From the IMG/VR virus record IMGVR_UViG_3300041583_000260, positions 1-28,784 of that record: a stretch of DNA of 28,784 nucleotides, one strand, 5' to 3'. Below the pieces are notes generated by a model. The model was not told the origin of the DNA, ran no database searches, and worked only from the letters and a program-made list of their open reading frames with translations. Shown here one piece after another: positions 17,301-24,581 of this stretch. This stretch comes from a virus. Position 1 is the first letter of the stretch. Every line of letters starts with the position of its first letter. The position numbers and the translations under genes are program-made.

Positions 17301-18046
17301 AAAAGCTGTCCATCCTGGATAACATAATATGCATTATCAGAAAGTAAGCCATACTGATCTCCCGAAATCACATACCCTGACAGACCAGAGGATACTGGAG
17401 CTACTTCTTTAACTCCTCCCAGCGAGTGTGAAGAAAAATTCTCTGACCACTGCCCAACGGTAATTCCATTAAGTATAAAATCATAGTCTCCAGAAGATCC
17501 TCCAGTTTTCAACTTTGCTCTAAAAAACACTTTACATGAGTCAGAGTCGAATTCCTGGATTATAAAAGAATCTTCAATTTTTATCCAACCTTCTCGCTCT
17601 AATGCTGGAAATATAGAGAAGACTTCTATGGTTGAAGATGTTGCATTGTCGTAATACTCATAGCCAATCTCATACTCTGAAACATAAATAGAGTCTTGAT
17701 AAACATACATAGAGATAGAAAAAGTTTTTAATGTTTCACTACATTCATTAAAATCAAAAAGCTCTGGACTTCTTGCTTCAAGGGTGTCTCCATCTAAGGC
17801 TGGTACATCTCCTTCTACCCCCGAATAAATATTACTGTCAAAGGGGGATCTTTGATTTGGCAAAGACAGATCATCATTAGCCGTTCCACCAGAAATACTC
17901 CAGCCGGGGTAGGGGGAGGATGGTTCAAATTTTCTTTGAACATTACTTATTAAAGAAATATAGGATGCGTCGTCATCTAACGGCCAAATGGCTATTGGGT
18001 GTTCAGAATACACCTTTGCGGCATAAAGATTAGAAACAGCAGTCAT
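14387..18046 (-). CDS. Large LamG-like minor tail/adhesion protein
   Basis: This is a 1219-aa, beta-rich, acidic and aromatic-rich protein. The N-terminal YSEHPIAIWPLDDDASY is the opening seen in many actinophage LamG/concanavalin-like tail proteins. A laminin-G-like jelly roll is visible at about residues 285-420 (YTLEFWLRVRPSTKESRKIL, later SLLINGEQVGQIQI). A second similar region lies near 985-1100 (SLGAFQLFMKYDQF, KDEWNSISVSFNTAIIL). LamG domains bind sugars, so a role in attachment to the cell surface is likely. It starts 17 nt after TGC-TATAAT with TAGGAGAA as ribosome site. It is bounded by the RNR hairpin upstream and the tandem TATAAT downstream, so it is probably its own transcription unit. 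Confidence 0.75.
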   Translation of the reverse strand: MTAVSNLYAAKVYSEHPIAIWPLDDDASYISLISNVQRKFEPSSPYPGWSISGGTANDDLSLPNQRSPFDSNIYSGVEGDVPALDGDTLEARSPELFDFNECSETLKTFSISMYVYQDSIYVSEYEIGYEYYDNATSSTIEVFSIFPALEREGWIKIEDSFIIQEFDSDSCKVFFRAKLKTGGSSGDYDFILNGITVGQWSENFSSHSLGGVKEVAPVSSGLSGYVISGDQYGLLSDNAYYVIQDGQLLAKNTGIPMIFGSENITKIYPSSNGSPSLIFPNKNMLTKNGRYKNYTLEFWLRVRPSTKESRKILGTIDTNDGLYVKEGFLTLVVDKKFISHNISTWYRPMIVHIVIKNDAVSLLINGEQVGQIQINKDTVDFSESDWFGFYSYEDIDLMEIDCISIMPYSISNQVAKKRFVWGQGTDSVQTINNSFDGEEAVIDFSSSRYTSNKIYPDVERWDAGYYNNLVATRDSISVPDYQLPEIYLGGRDVQEWYKDNKDLNNLIYPSGGHSMFFSFRPNIVDGEWVSDSGTNWTEQGYLNFTNLSFLISPITTLYGIFEVEEEVASKRPLIQILNKTNGKKFEISLTGYNVKYEFDSQELPDTGFSVLNSNFVVGFNIQQISENFNYEISSFFGSPENLEVYVGGDGSTTFEGKIYRVGFSDQSNFNQISSYFHDNGIAKNLSEDLLEEHYASYTLSPFFRYESYFLDISVYSEWEEYFPLSYFASYVTKRDGSIFYDLDYLQLNFGYPSLISIIENEVDNPDWSYQQLFNNFNSPIQKSYEVLDNSLLSGYVNYLDLKNNIITEYLISTEDSSLDAYITFQLLAEGADEPLSSFIETKQLTDSYTVYAEKENTNQEPYKAYKTKFGVIDGVVIYPPKSINFKNVAMVVHFKIQQDGIVSQPLKIKNLEISSKSLNENGLTPIGTKTGKDIYPYVKTGIYYSGKSKNPVMINKDNLPYLYLTENSGIRLLSQDQDIEYGIAVPINNSESSYSLGAFQLFMKYDQFQVSPVSQVMFELLYEQGATEFVVVLDETSKRFKLYARDKVTKIELNDLVFYQNGLEVKNPYLIKDEWNSISVSFNTAIILDSYTGSLNIFSGATYNNLSFFRSTGLNEFSSIVTKNWSEVLYGQQDPTIGNIVDWQYWYDENGLLLEPNKWKDVYVLEEIKEYSTTPRDIYQSYVGTNISVIDDDLGMSLIDDDFYLFADQTWLGIINKPV

Positions 18047-18063
18047 GTAAGTTCTCCTATCTT

Positions 18064-18069
18064 ATTATA
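18064..18069 (-). promoter_or_regulatory. Extended -10 box upstream of the LamG gene
   Basis: The minus strand reads TGC TATAAT directly after the RNR hairpin and 17 nt before the ATG at 18046; TAGGAGAA lies between as ribosome site. Confidence 0.6.
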
Positions 18070-18073
18070 GCAA

Positions 18074-18103
18074 AGAGGGGCAGTCTAAATTGACCACCCC
18101 TCT
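18074..18103 (-). terminator. Hairpin terminator after the ribonucleotide reductase gene
   Basis: The minus strand reads AGAGGGGTGGTC, loop AATTTA, GACTGCCCCTCT: a 12-bp stem with two G-T pairs, followed by TTTGCTATAAT. It shares its core with the hairpin after the capsid gene. Confidence 0.7.
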
Positions 18104-18118
18104 CTACGCCCAACCTAT

Positions 18119-20068
18119 TTATGCTGAAACGAGATCTACCACATCACATGAACCTGCTCCAGCTACACATGCAAGTTCCTGAGATCCAGTAGTTGTATCT
18201 TCCATCTCATACAAAGGAAGAGACTTCCATGGGATTTGCTTTGGCATGGAACTTAAAAGTTTTTCATACTCATCTTTAGTTATTTCTTGATATGGTGCCT
18301 GTCTATAGCTATGCTCCGAAGCTGGTAGGAATGATACCCCTCCGATTGAATCAAAGTTTTTAAATACCCAGGCTCCTACGTCAAGCCATTCCTCTTCCTT
18401 GATATTAATGGTTACGGATGGATTGTGTTCTGTCCAATGTGTTCTATAAACTTTCCAGACTTCAAGGTGGTCTATAGCTGAAATGTCTGCTGTGACTACC
18501 GCATTTTTAGGAGCCTTGATTGGAAAAGAAAATACAGTTGTCATATCTGGTTTCATCACATCTGGCTCATTTGGAACATTAAAGTCTTTAAGAAATGCTG
18601 TAAGAGGGTCCTTGTTATCTGCACGAACAGTTCTAATGTAGTACTCTGAATACCACGGATGGATTCCACTAGAAACTCCGGCCAACTGAGAGACAGTCCC
18701 CGATGGCTTAACTGTTGTAATTGCAACGGAATGATTAATTCCAAGAACGTCTGCCTCTTTCTTGTTTACTTCAATAGCTGATTCTCTAAGTCTATCAAGC
18801 ATTCCTGCAAGATCTTTATGGACTTTTCCTGTTAGGGAATTTCCAAAAATTCCAGTAAGGGACACTCCAAGAAGTCTTTCTTCTTCACAGTTATCTTTCC
18901 AAGACTTTCTAATATATTTAAAATTTGTCAAAGAGGATTGCCACGTTCCAAGAATTGTTGCCACTTCAATCTTATCTCTAAGGGTTTCTTCTGTATCATT
19001 TGCATCAATAACTACCTCTGTGAGATTACAAAACTCATTGGCACGAAGAAGAATTTCACCACAAGGATTTGTTCCAACTACCTTGCTAGAATCTCTACGG
19101 TCAAATTTATCAATATGTTTACGAACAGAATCCATGTTATAGATACCTCGTTCCCCTGATTTTGACTCATAAAGGTTACGCCATTCCCGAAGGAACTGAG
19201 CAGTATTTGGCTTGCTATTGTATACTGCTGAGTTATTTGCCAATGCTCTTTGTCCTTCTGTTTCCCACCATTGACCTGATTTAGCTTTAGCCATTTCAAA
19301 GTCATCAAGGTTAGAAAGGGAAATTAAAGCACTTCTGCGTACCCCGCCGACAACTACCACCTCTCCTACCTTGCACATCAAATCATGGGCCTCAATAGGC
19401 TTTAATCTTCTTCCTGATGCAATCTTAAATTGTTCAACGGTAAACTTAAACAGTTCATCTAGTGGTTCTGGTCCAGATGCTCTACCTCCAAAAGTTTTTA
19501 ACCTTGCCCCTGCTGGGCGTACCTTTGACATGTTCCATTCAGGAATCTGACCTGTAACAAGAAGACCAATTAGCTCCTTGTATGCTTTTGCCCATCCAAG
19601 TTTAGAGTCCTCTACAATGATTGTTGTATTTGTTAAAAATAGTTCTTCGGCAATTACGGGTAAAAGGTTTGTATATTTTTGTTCAACAGAAAACCCAACT
19701 CCTGTTCCATTCATCAGCACATACATAGCTTCATCAAAGGCTCTTAGACTGTCTACCGCAATAAAGCTACAGTTATACGCTGCAATATTATCTCGTTCTA
19801 AGGCAGGTCCTGCAGTCATTAAAGATCTCATAGATGGCATAACTTTATGATTTAAAATAGAATCCTTTACTTTGACAAATTTAACATCATTTTGATCATA
19901 GTCATAGTTTTTTACAAGATGATTTTTCATAAAGTCTATATATCTATCTACTGTCTCAGACCACGTTTCCCTTCTACCTTTTTCTTCTATCCATCTGCTA
20001 TATCTTGATACTGCAATAAAATTGCGGTAGGGGTCTAAAATTGATCCATCTTCGTCAATAAATGACAT
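18119..20068 (-). CDS. nrdJ: Class II (adenosylcobalamin-dependent) ribonucleotide reductase
   Basis: This 649-aa enzyme reduces ribonucleotides (probably triphosphates) to deoxyribonucleotides for phage DNA synthesis, using a B12-derived radical. Seen: NCSF with Cys100 and EFCNL with Cys347 as the redox pair; NPCGEI at 334-339 with the thiyl Cys336, Asn334 and Glu338; the C336-to-C347 spacing of 11 equals 408-to-419 in the Lactobacillus leichmannii enzyme; TTVKPSGTVSQLAG near 451-464; and a C-terminal swinging-arm pair, Cys634 and Cys641, in ACVAGAGSCD. At 649 residues it is shorter than the 739-residue Lactobacillus enzyme. No NrdB/NrdD partner is present. It sits alone between tail genes, with its own ribosome site (GGAGAGTG) and a hairpin after it. 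The L. leichmannii numbering is from memory. Confidence 0.93.
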   Translation of the reverse strand: MSFIDEDGSILDPYRNFIAVSRYSRWIEEKGRRETWSETVDRYIDFMKNHLVKNYDYDQNDVKFVKVKDSILNHKVMPSMRSLMTAGPALERDNIAAYNCSFIAVDSLRAFDEAMYVLMNGTGVGFSVEQKYTNLLPVIAEELFLTNTTIIVEDSKLGWAKAYKELIGLLVTGQIPEWNMSKVRPAGARLKTFGGRASGPEPLDELFKFTVEQFKIASGRRLKPIEAHDLMCKVGEVVVVGGVRRSALISLSNLDDFEMAKAKSGQWWETEGQRALANNSAVYNSKPNTAQFLREWRNLYESKSGERGIYNMDSVRKHIDKFDRRDSSKVVGTNPCGEILLRANEFCNLTEVVIDANDTEETLRDKIEVATILGTWQSSLTNFKYIRKSWKDNCEEERLLGVSLTGIFGNSLTGKVHKDLAGMLDRLRESAIEVNKKEADVLGINHSVAITTVKPSGTVSQLAGVSSGIHPWYSEYYIRTVRADNKDPLTAFLKDFNVPNEPDVMKPDMTTVFSFPIKAPKNAVVTADISAIDHLEVWKVYRTHWTEHNPSVTINIKEEEWLDVGAWVFKNFDSIGGVSFLPASEHSYRQAPYQEITKDEYEKLLSSMPKQIPWKSLPLYEMEDTTTGSQELACVAGAGSCDVVDLVSA

Positions 20069-20104
20069 ATAAACACTCTCCTAATAAGTAATTTTGTAAT
20101 AATA

Positions 20105-20110
20105 ATTGTA
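20105..20110 (-). promoter_or_regulatory. Extended -10-like box upstream of the RNR gene
   Basis: The minus strand reads TGC TACAAT, 36 nt before the ATG at 20068, a one-base variant of the family. The surrounding gap (20069-20183, the largest in the window) is AT-rich, with A and T runs on either side, and holds no gene. Confidence 0.4.
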
Positions 20111-20183
20111 GCACTAAAAAGGTAAAAAACAAAACAGCTATATATTTTTTTTAGATATAATTCTGTCTATTATGAAATCCTCA

Positions 20184-21305
20184 TTACATCCCTGCAAACA
20201 TTAAAACTGCTTCTAGCCCTGATCCTCCGCCTGCTGCAGTAGGAATGTCAAAATATGTAGTTCCATCGTTCGTAAATTGCCAAGCATCTCCAACTTCATT
20301 CCACCTTATCTCTACGTCTGCTTCTGATCCTCTTTCTACAACAAGGGATACGCTTTCTCCTACAGATGCATCTGCATTCATCTTAAATACTGTTCCATTT
20401 AGCGAAACATTTCCTGTAAATATAGGTGAGTTTAGTGGTGCTCTTGTAATATCTGTCCCATGCACATGATCTTGCCTGGAGTATCTAAGGCTAGTTCCAA
20501 CTCCTGCTGTTCCGTTTACAATTGGATCTAGGGAACCCGCTTGACCTATAATATAGGCCGTTGTTGCTATTTGAGTAGTATTAGTATCTGTTGCTGCCGT
20601 AGTAGATAGGGGGATTCCAGTGAGGGTTGGGGAACTAGAAAGAACTACACTTGTACTTCCTGTTGATAGTGTTACGCCTGTACCACCATTTGCGACTGTC
20701 AAAGTTCCTGAAACATGTGTTGTTAGCCCAATCTTTCCCCATGATGGTGCTACACCAACTCCACCTGATATAAGAGAGTTTCCTGTTGCGACATCAGATA
20801 ATTTTTCTAATGTTGTTTCTCCAGAAGAAAAAAGGATATCTCCTGTAGCATAAGAGGTTAATCCTGTACCTCCTGTATTAACAGCAATTGTTGTTGCATT
20901 CCAGGTACCCGTAGTGACGGTTCCTAAAGAAGTTAAGCTTGATCCAACTATGGAAGATCCAAGTGTGGTTGATGTTAGCACAGAAACATTATTTATTTCA
21001 TAACTTCTACCCGTTGCAATATTAACATCTCCTCGAAAATCAACTTGTCCAGATGTAGCTCCAATATTTACTATTGTTGCTGCCCCACCAATATTTAAGG
21101 TAGTAGAGTTTGTATCAAAAATATTTGCAGATAAATTTGTAGTTGATAGCGTTGCATTATTTATGCTTATTCCGTTAATAAATGCGGGATTTAATAAAAA
21201 ATTGTCTAAAACGCTAGAAAGATCTTGTATGTCTGATGCTACATTTACTGGGTCTGTAGAAAGTGGATATGGTAAAGAGTAATTGGTAGTTAATCCAGTA
21301 GACAT
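20184..21305 (-). CDS. Tail fibre protein (T4/cyanophage-like fibre repeats)
   Basis: In this 373-aa protein the N-terminus TTNYSLPYPLSTDPVNVASD is a common phage fibre opening. Two GTGLTS/GTGVTL-type repeats follow (near 145-220), of the kind that form beta-helical shafts. ATTAYIIGQ and SLRYSRQDHVHGTDITRAPL with SPIFTGNV are the familiar 'HVHPTD...SPTFTG' fibre module, and residues 325-354 repeat the NEVGDAWQFTNDG module also found in the 402-aa fibre protein at 26967-28175. It ends in a Gly-rich, hydrophobic tail (AVLMFAGM). The ATG is exactly 6 nt after TGA-TATAAT with no ribosome site. Confidence 0.85.
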   Translation of the reverse strand: MSTGLTTNYSLPYPLSTDPVNVASDIQDLSSVLDNFLLNPAFINGISINNATLSTTNLSANIFDTNSTTLNIGGAATIVNIGATSGQVDFRGDVNIATGRSYEINNVSVLTSTTLGSSIVGSSLTSLGTVTTGTWNATTIAVNTGGTGLTSYATGDILFSSGETTLEKLSDVATGNSLISGGVGVAPSWGKIGLTTHVSGTLTVANGGTGVTLSTGSTSVVLSSSPTLTGIPLSTTAATDTNTTQIATTAYIIGQAGSLDPIVNGTAGVGTSLRYSRQDHVHGTDITRAPLNSPIFTGNVSLNGTVFKMNADASVGESVSLVVERGSEADVEIRWNEVGDAWQFTNDGTTYFDIPTAAGGGSGLEAVLMFAGM

Positions 21306-21311
21306 GTTTCA

Positions 21312-21317
21312 ATTATA
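21312..21317 (-). promoter_or_regulatory. Extended -10 box six nt before the tail fibre ATG
   Basis: The minus strand reads TGA TATAAT, TGAAAC, ATG (21305). The spacing predicts a transcript that starts at the ATG. Confidence 0.6.
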
Positions 21318-21321
21318 TCAT

Positions 21322-22239
21322 CTAGCTAGATTCTATATACCTAACATAGACAACTCCTGCACATCCATGACCTCCATGGGTGCAAGAACCTCCTCCACCA
21401 CCGCCGCCGTAACAAGATCCTCCGTGCCCATGCCCATCAGAGGCTCCTTGCTTAGTTCCTCCCGCCCCACCAAAACCAGTTGTTGATCCAGTAACTATAG
21501 TAGTAGACCCAGTTTGCCCTCCTCCTGTAGAAGAATTTCCTCCACCACGACCGCCGCCGGAAGATATAAGTGTCCCTAGACTTGAAGTCCCGCCAGTCCC
21601 ACCTCCGCAATCGCCACACCCGCAGCTTCCACGTCCTCCTCCACCACCGACGGCCACAGCAATGTTTCCACTAGAAACTGTGTGGGTATTTTGATTAAAG
21701 TATCCACCCCCACCTCCACCAGCGGGTCCGTGAGCATGATGGATGTTTGATCCTCCTCCACCACCGCCTTTTACAGCTCCAGTTATTGAACCCCCGTTTG
21801 TAACGCCTAAAGTGGAGGTTCCTGTAAACGCATGAACCTTATAGGCAGTCCCCCCTGTTGAGTGTGATGTAGTGGTTCCCCCAGTTGCGACCACCCCAAG
21901 AATAGTTCCATCTGCAGTACTTGTTGCTGGTCCATATCCTGCTGGCCCAAGTGCTGCCATATTAAAAGAGTAGGAGGTTCCTTTTGATCCTGAATTAAAA
22001 TTAAAAGAGCTCTCTGATGAACTTACTACATTGTCAGATCCATTTATTTTTAAATTATAATTTTCTATAGGTACTCCAATATCTAAGGGTGGAACCCATG
22101 AAACTTGAGCCCGGCCGACACCGTCGAAGTTTACTGAAAAGTTTGTAGGCAGTAGAGGAAGTCCGATTGCCCTAAGCAAGCTATTTGTTCTTATGCTTGG
22201 GGTTTTTAGGCTATTGGCACTTATTCTAAAGAGAGACAT
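21322..22239 (-). CDS. FN3 plus poly-glycine adhesin-like tail protein
   Basis: In this 305-aa protein, residues 29-112 form a fibronectin type III-like domain (GVGRAQVSWVPPLDIGVPIE, ENYNLKING, TSYSFNMAALGPAGYGPAT). Residues about 130-305 are a glycine-rich domain with GGGGGG tracts separated by short strands, ending GVVYVRYIESS, the same end as in the 281-aa protein at 24901. Such poly-glycine domains form stacked polyglycine-II helices in gp38-type phage adhesins. This one is also rich in Cys and His (GSCGCGDCGGG; DGHGHGGSCYGGG; CTHGGHGC), which could bind metal or crosslink. The ATG lies 3 nt after the previous stop, so it is co-translated with the 113-aa gene. A receptor-binding role is likely but inferred. 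Confidence 0.75.
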   Translation of the reverse strand: MSLFRISANSLKTPSIRTNSLLRAIGLPLLPTNFSVNFDGVGRAQVSWVPPLDIGVPIENYNLKINGSDNVVSSSESSFNFNSGSKGTSYSFNMAALGPAGYGPATSTADGTILGVVATGGTTTSHSTGGTAYKVHAFTGTSTLGVTNGGSITGAVKGGGGGGSNIHHAHGPAGGGGGGYFNQNTHTVSSGNIAVAVGGGGGRGSCGCGDCGGGTGGTSSLGTLISSGGGRGGGNSSTGGGQTGSTTIVTGSTTGFGGAGGTKQGASDGHGHGGSCYGGGGGGGSCTHGGHGCAGVVYVRYIESS

Positions 22240-22242
22240 TTT

Positions 22243-22584
22243 TTATGAAATCTCCGAAACAAACGACGTAACCGAAACAGTTGTAGCTGAACAGGAAAAC
22301 TTTAAGTTTCTAGAGTTAGCTAGAGTTGCGCCAACAGTAATAAATATTGTATCATTTGGTGCTACGGAGGCATCATAAACTAAAAATTCTTCTGGGGTGG
22401 GGGCAGTGGTTCCACCAGTTGAGCTTATTGCAATTCTGAACGTTGCTGTTGCTGCTCCTTGATTACATACGGCTATTGTAGAAATTACTGCCGTTGTTGA
22501 TCCAGACGTACTGTACAGGGTATTATAACTTGTAACACCTGCAGCAGCGGGGACCCCTGAAACATTTTTGTATACTGTTGCCAT
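22243..22584 (-). CDS. Small beta-rich virion protein, paralogue of the 115-aa gene
   Basis: This 113-aa protein begins MATVYKNVSGVPAAAGVTSY and contains alternating strands (AVISTIAVCNQGAATATFRI, NDTIFITVGATLANSRNLKF, SVTSFVSEIS). It has the look of a small Ig/jelly-roll decoration or fibre-capping protein and resembles the 115-aa protein at 24222-24569 in start, length, central CNQG/CQNT motif and the xTVSVTSF/NVISIHGY end. No function is recognised. It starts with AAGGAGAT upstream and a TGA-TATAAT box, so it has a normal leader, unlike its paralogue. It is followed after 3 nt by the FN3/poly-glycine gene, suggesting the two work together at the tail tip. Confidence 0.6.
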   Translation of the reverse strand: MATVYKNVSGVPAAAGVTSYNTLYSTSGSTTAVISTIAVCNQGAATATFRIAISSTGGTTAPTPEEFLVYDASVAPNDTIFITVGATLANSRNLKFSCSATTVSVTSFVSEIS

Positions 22585-22610
22585 ATCAATCTCCTTAAAT
22601 TTATAAATTA

Positions 22611-22616
22611 ATTATA
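22611..22616 (-). promoter_or_regulatory. Extended -10 box upstream of the 113-aa gene
   Basis: The minus strand reads TGA TATAAT, 26 nt before the ATG at 22584; AAGGAGAT lies between. Confidence 0.5.
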
Positions 22617-22624
22617 TCATAAAT

Positions 22625-23251
22625 TTATGCCCCCATAAGAAAAAATCCACCTGGTCCTCCGGAAACTTCGTCTCCATCATAGTAAATCCTTCCATCATTA
22701 TCTATCCATGAAACTACATTTCCGCTTGAGTCTTGCCACTCTTGCATATTTGCAGATTGAAGTGGTTGAGCCTTTACAACTATTCCTTTATGATTAGGGT
22801 TTCCAATAACAACACTTATTCCTATGCTTGTTGCTTGGGATGTTGAACCTACCGTTATATATCCAGCTAAATTTATGTTCCCCCCCGCACCAACAGATCC
22901 TACAGAGACAGAAGAAGAGTTTTGCCACTGTTGAAGAGGGGAAGTTTGAGAAGGTATAGCCCTAATTGTTATTGGAACCGTAGATGTTGATTGAGCTGTT
23001 ATAGTATTAGCAGAAGATGTTAAAGAAACTTGCTCTATGTATGTTCCTGGTAATCCCGAAATAATTGAATTAATTGTTGCAATATTGGAATGAAGTACTC
23101 TAAAGTTTCCCTCAATGCTGTCGTCTGGTATTGGCTCTGTTGTCCAATCATCTACCCCATAATGATAAACCCTTATAGCTTCAACAATAGATGCTTCATC
23201 TGATAATGATGGAATACGACTTTTATACTGATACCCTACTAATTGAGACAT
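22625..23251 (-). CDS. Tail fibre-like protein with internal repeat
   Basis: In this 208-aa protein the N-terminus (VGYQYKSRIPSLSDEASIVE, AIRVYHYGVDDWTTEP) is a usual phage fibre head domain. Two copies of a 'xxA-x-Q...-xxQWQxSSxxV...GxI' unit follow at about residues 93-126 and 157-189 (PLQQWQNSSSVSVGSV; NMQEWQDSSGNVVSWI). Such repeats occur in phage fibres that form trimeric shafts. The C-terminus is GGPGGFFLMGA, the Gly-hydrophobic ending also seen in the 373-aa fibre. It starts after TAGGTGAT and a TGG-TATAAT that overlaps the preceding gene's stop. The role as a fibre or adhesin is from composition and neighbours; no receptor can be named. Confidence 0.7.
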   Translation of the reverse strand: MSQLVGYQYKSRIPSLSDEASIVEAIRVYHYGVDDWTTEPIPDDSIEGNFRVLHSNIATINSIISGLPGTYIEQVSLTSSANTITAQSTSTVPITIRAIPSQTSPLQQWQNSSSVSVGSVGAGGNINLAGYITVGSTSQATSIGISVVIGNPNHKGIVVKAQPLQSANMQEWQDSSGNVVSWIDNDGRIYYDGDEVSGGPGGFFLMGA

Positions 23252-23267
23252 AAAATCACCTAATAAA

Positions 23268-23273
23268 ATTATA
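23268..23273 (-). promoter_or_regulatory. Extended -10 box containing the stop codon of the upstream gene
   Basis: The minus strand reads TGG TATAAT; the central TAA is the stop of the gene at 23269-23856. It lies 16 nt before the ATG at 23251, with TAGGTGAT as ribosome site. Confidence 0.55.
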
Positions 23274-23856
23274 CCACTGCAATGGTAGTTGCAATATCAA
23301 CAGTTTCTGAATTTAGGTTTATCCAACTACCCCCAGAGTATTTTATTCCACTTACTGTTATGTTTAGATTTGCCCCTGATATTGTTTGAGATGCTATTGT
23401 TAAAACCGTTATATTGGTATTTATAGGTGTAAGATTAACTATATATCCATAGGGATCAGTAACGACAAATCCAGGTGGGATTATTTCAGAAACAGGAACA
23501 CTTATAACACATGATCCAGAAGTAAATGTTTTTTCAATAGATCTGCTATATTTTGGTGGATTTAGTCTCAGCACTGAATCCCAGTCATCTCCAATTACTT
23601 TTGGATTATAAATAAAAAGCCATCCATAATTTTCTCCAGCAGCGGTATTTATATATAAGTCTCCATCTATGGGAGTTATTACATCTCCAAATACATTTTG
23701 AGATACAGAAGAACTATTTGGGTTTCCTGAACCCGCGTAAAATGTAGATCCTCTTTGTCCTTGTGGACCAAAATCAACTCCAACGTCAATTGTTGACGGG
23801 GAAGCTAAAACAACTAAATCATCTGTATTAACCACAACATCAAATATGGCGGTCAT
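23269..23856 (-). CDS. Tail fibre-like protein with collagen-like turn (module copy B, second gene)
   Basis: In this 195-aa protein, after a beta N-terminus (FDVVVNTDDLVVLASPSTID) comes GPQGQRG, then GSGNPNSSS, a GDLYINTAAGENYGWLFIYN module, and a C-terminal beta region (VVTDPYGYIVNLTPINTNIT). The order GPQGxRG, 'GNxNP', 'GDxYINT' is the same as in the 141-aa protein at 28194-28619, so the two are paralogues. It overlaps the previous gene by ATGA, so the pair is translationally coupled, exactly as in the other copy. Collagen-like turns in phage fibres help trimerisation. The role in the tail is inferred. Confidence 0.7.
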   Translation of the reverse strand: MTAIFDVVVNTDDLVVLASPSTIDVGVDFGPQGQRGSTFYAGSGNPNSSSVSQNVFGDVITPIDGDLYINTAAGENYGWLFIYNPKVIGDDWDSVLRLNPPKYSRSIEKTFTSGSCVISVPVSEIIPPGFVVTDPYGYIVNLTPINTNITVLTIASQTISGANLNITVSGIKYSGGSWINLNSETVDIATTIAVV

Positions 23857-24206
23857 GGTGTTGTTATGTCTCCAGTAACAGAAAGGTTTCCAGTTAGTAA
23901 TGTATATACGATGTTTGCGTCTGATTGATCTTGAATAGATATGTCATAAAAGTAACTTATTCCTGGAGTCAAGCTATTTCCAACACTTGGTCTAATCTCA
24001 CACGTTACAGCATTATCTGAAATAGATGTATTTGCTATTTTAGTGTCTCCTGATAATCCATTTCTGGAGGTAGATATTCTAAAATAAGATTCATAGGTAG
24101 AACTATCAATTGGATAAATATTTCCTGCCGACGTTTTTGGGCGAATTACAAATTGATAAAGATCACCTTTGTAATAAGATATATTATAATTTGCTGGAAA
24201 GGACAT
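23853..24206 (-). CDS. Small Ig-like tail appendage protein (module copy B, first gene)
   Basis: In this 117-aa protein the opening YYKGDLYQFVIRPKTSAGNI followed by strands and SYFYDISIQDQSDANIVYTL...GNLSVTGDITTP is the beta-sandwich pattern of small phage baseplate/tail appendage proteins that often sit just upstream of collagen-like fibre genes. The C-terminal half matches the partial protein at the right edge (28619-28784; YVYDLELIIGTDVYRIIEGK...). The ATG is exactly 6 nt after TGA-TATAAT, and the stop overlaps the next start (ATGA). It is probably leaderless. Function is inferred as an assembly or linker unit for the next fibre. Confidence 0.65.
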   Translation of the reverse strand: MSFPANYNISYYKGDLYQFVIRPKTSAGNIYPIDSSTYESYFRISTSRNGLSGDTKIANTSISDNAVTCEIRPSVGNSLTPGISYFYDISIQDQSDANIVYTLLTGNLSVTGDITTP

Positions 24207-24212
24207 ACGTTT

Positions 24213-24218
24213 ATTATA
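24213..24218 (-). promoter_or_regulatory. Extended -10 box six nt before an ATG
   Basis: The minus strand reads TAA (upstream stop), TGA TATAAT, AAACGT, ATG (24206). Confidence 0.6.
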
Positions 24219-24221
24219 TCA

Positions 24222-24569
24222 TTAAGATACTCTATTTATATAGCCATGAATTGATATAACATTTGCAGTTGCTGCAAATGCTCCCACTACTTGAGAGTTA
24301 TTGAGGAATAGTCCTGGGACTACTAAAACTAATCCCGATTCCCCTGGAATTGTTATTTCAACTAAGTCTGCCGTTGCTGTTCCACCGTATTCAATATCCA
24401 ATGCCACTGAAGAAGTTGATGTGTTTTGGCAGTATAGCCAAACTTCATCAAAACTTGATGTTCCGCTTATTGCTGTGTGAATTAGCGTTCCTGGAGTTGC
24501 TGTTTCGGCAACAAGAATTCCCTTTCCGTTTGTTGATCCTGACAGGGGGATCTTAGAAAAAGTCGCCAT
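24222..24569 (-). CDS. Small beta-rich virion protein, paralogue of the 113-aa gene
   Basis: This 115-aa protein contains EVWLYCQNTSTSSVALDIEY, ITIPGESGLVLVVPGLFLNN and a NVISIHGYINRVS end, a compact all-beta protein with the look of phage decoration or fibre-associated proteins. It resembles the 113-aa protein at 22243-22584. It is preceded by TGA-TATAAT whose TGA is also the stop of the upstream gene, and the ATG follows after 6 nt, so it is a leaderless candidate. No specific function is recognised; a virion surface role is inferred from fold pattern and neighbours. Confidence 0.65.
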   Translation of the reverse strand: MATFSKIPLSGSTNGKGILVAETATPGTLIHTAISGTSSFDEVWLYCQNTSTSSVALDIEYGGTATADLVEITIPGESGLVLVVPGLFLNNSQVVGAFAATANVISIHGYINRVS

Positions 24570-24575
24570 ATATAA

Positions 24576-24581
24576 ATTATA
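24576..24581 (-). promoter_or_regulatory. Extended -10 box six nt before an ATG, fused to the upstream stop
   Basis: The minus strand reads TGA TATAAT, TTATAT, ATG (24569). The TGA is the stop codon of the 24582-24908 gene and serves as the TGN of the box. Confidence 0.6.

Noticed and set aside
20069-20183. A small gene or RNA in the largest gap
   Set aside because: The gap is AT-rich, with T and A runs and the RNR promoter-like box; no open frame with a ribosome site and no cloverleaf could be folded by eye.
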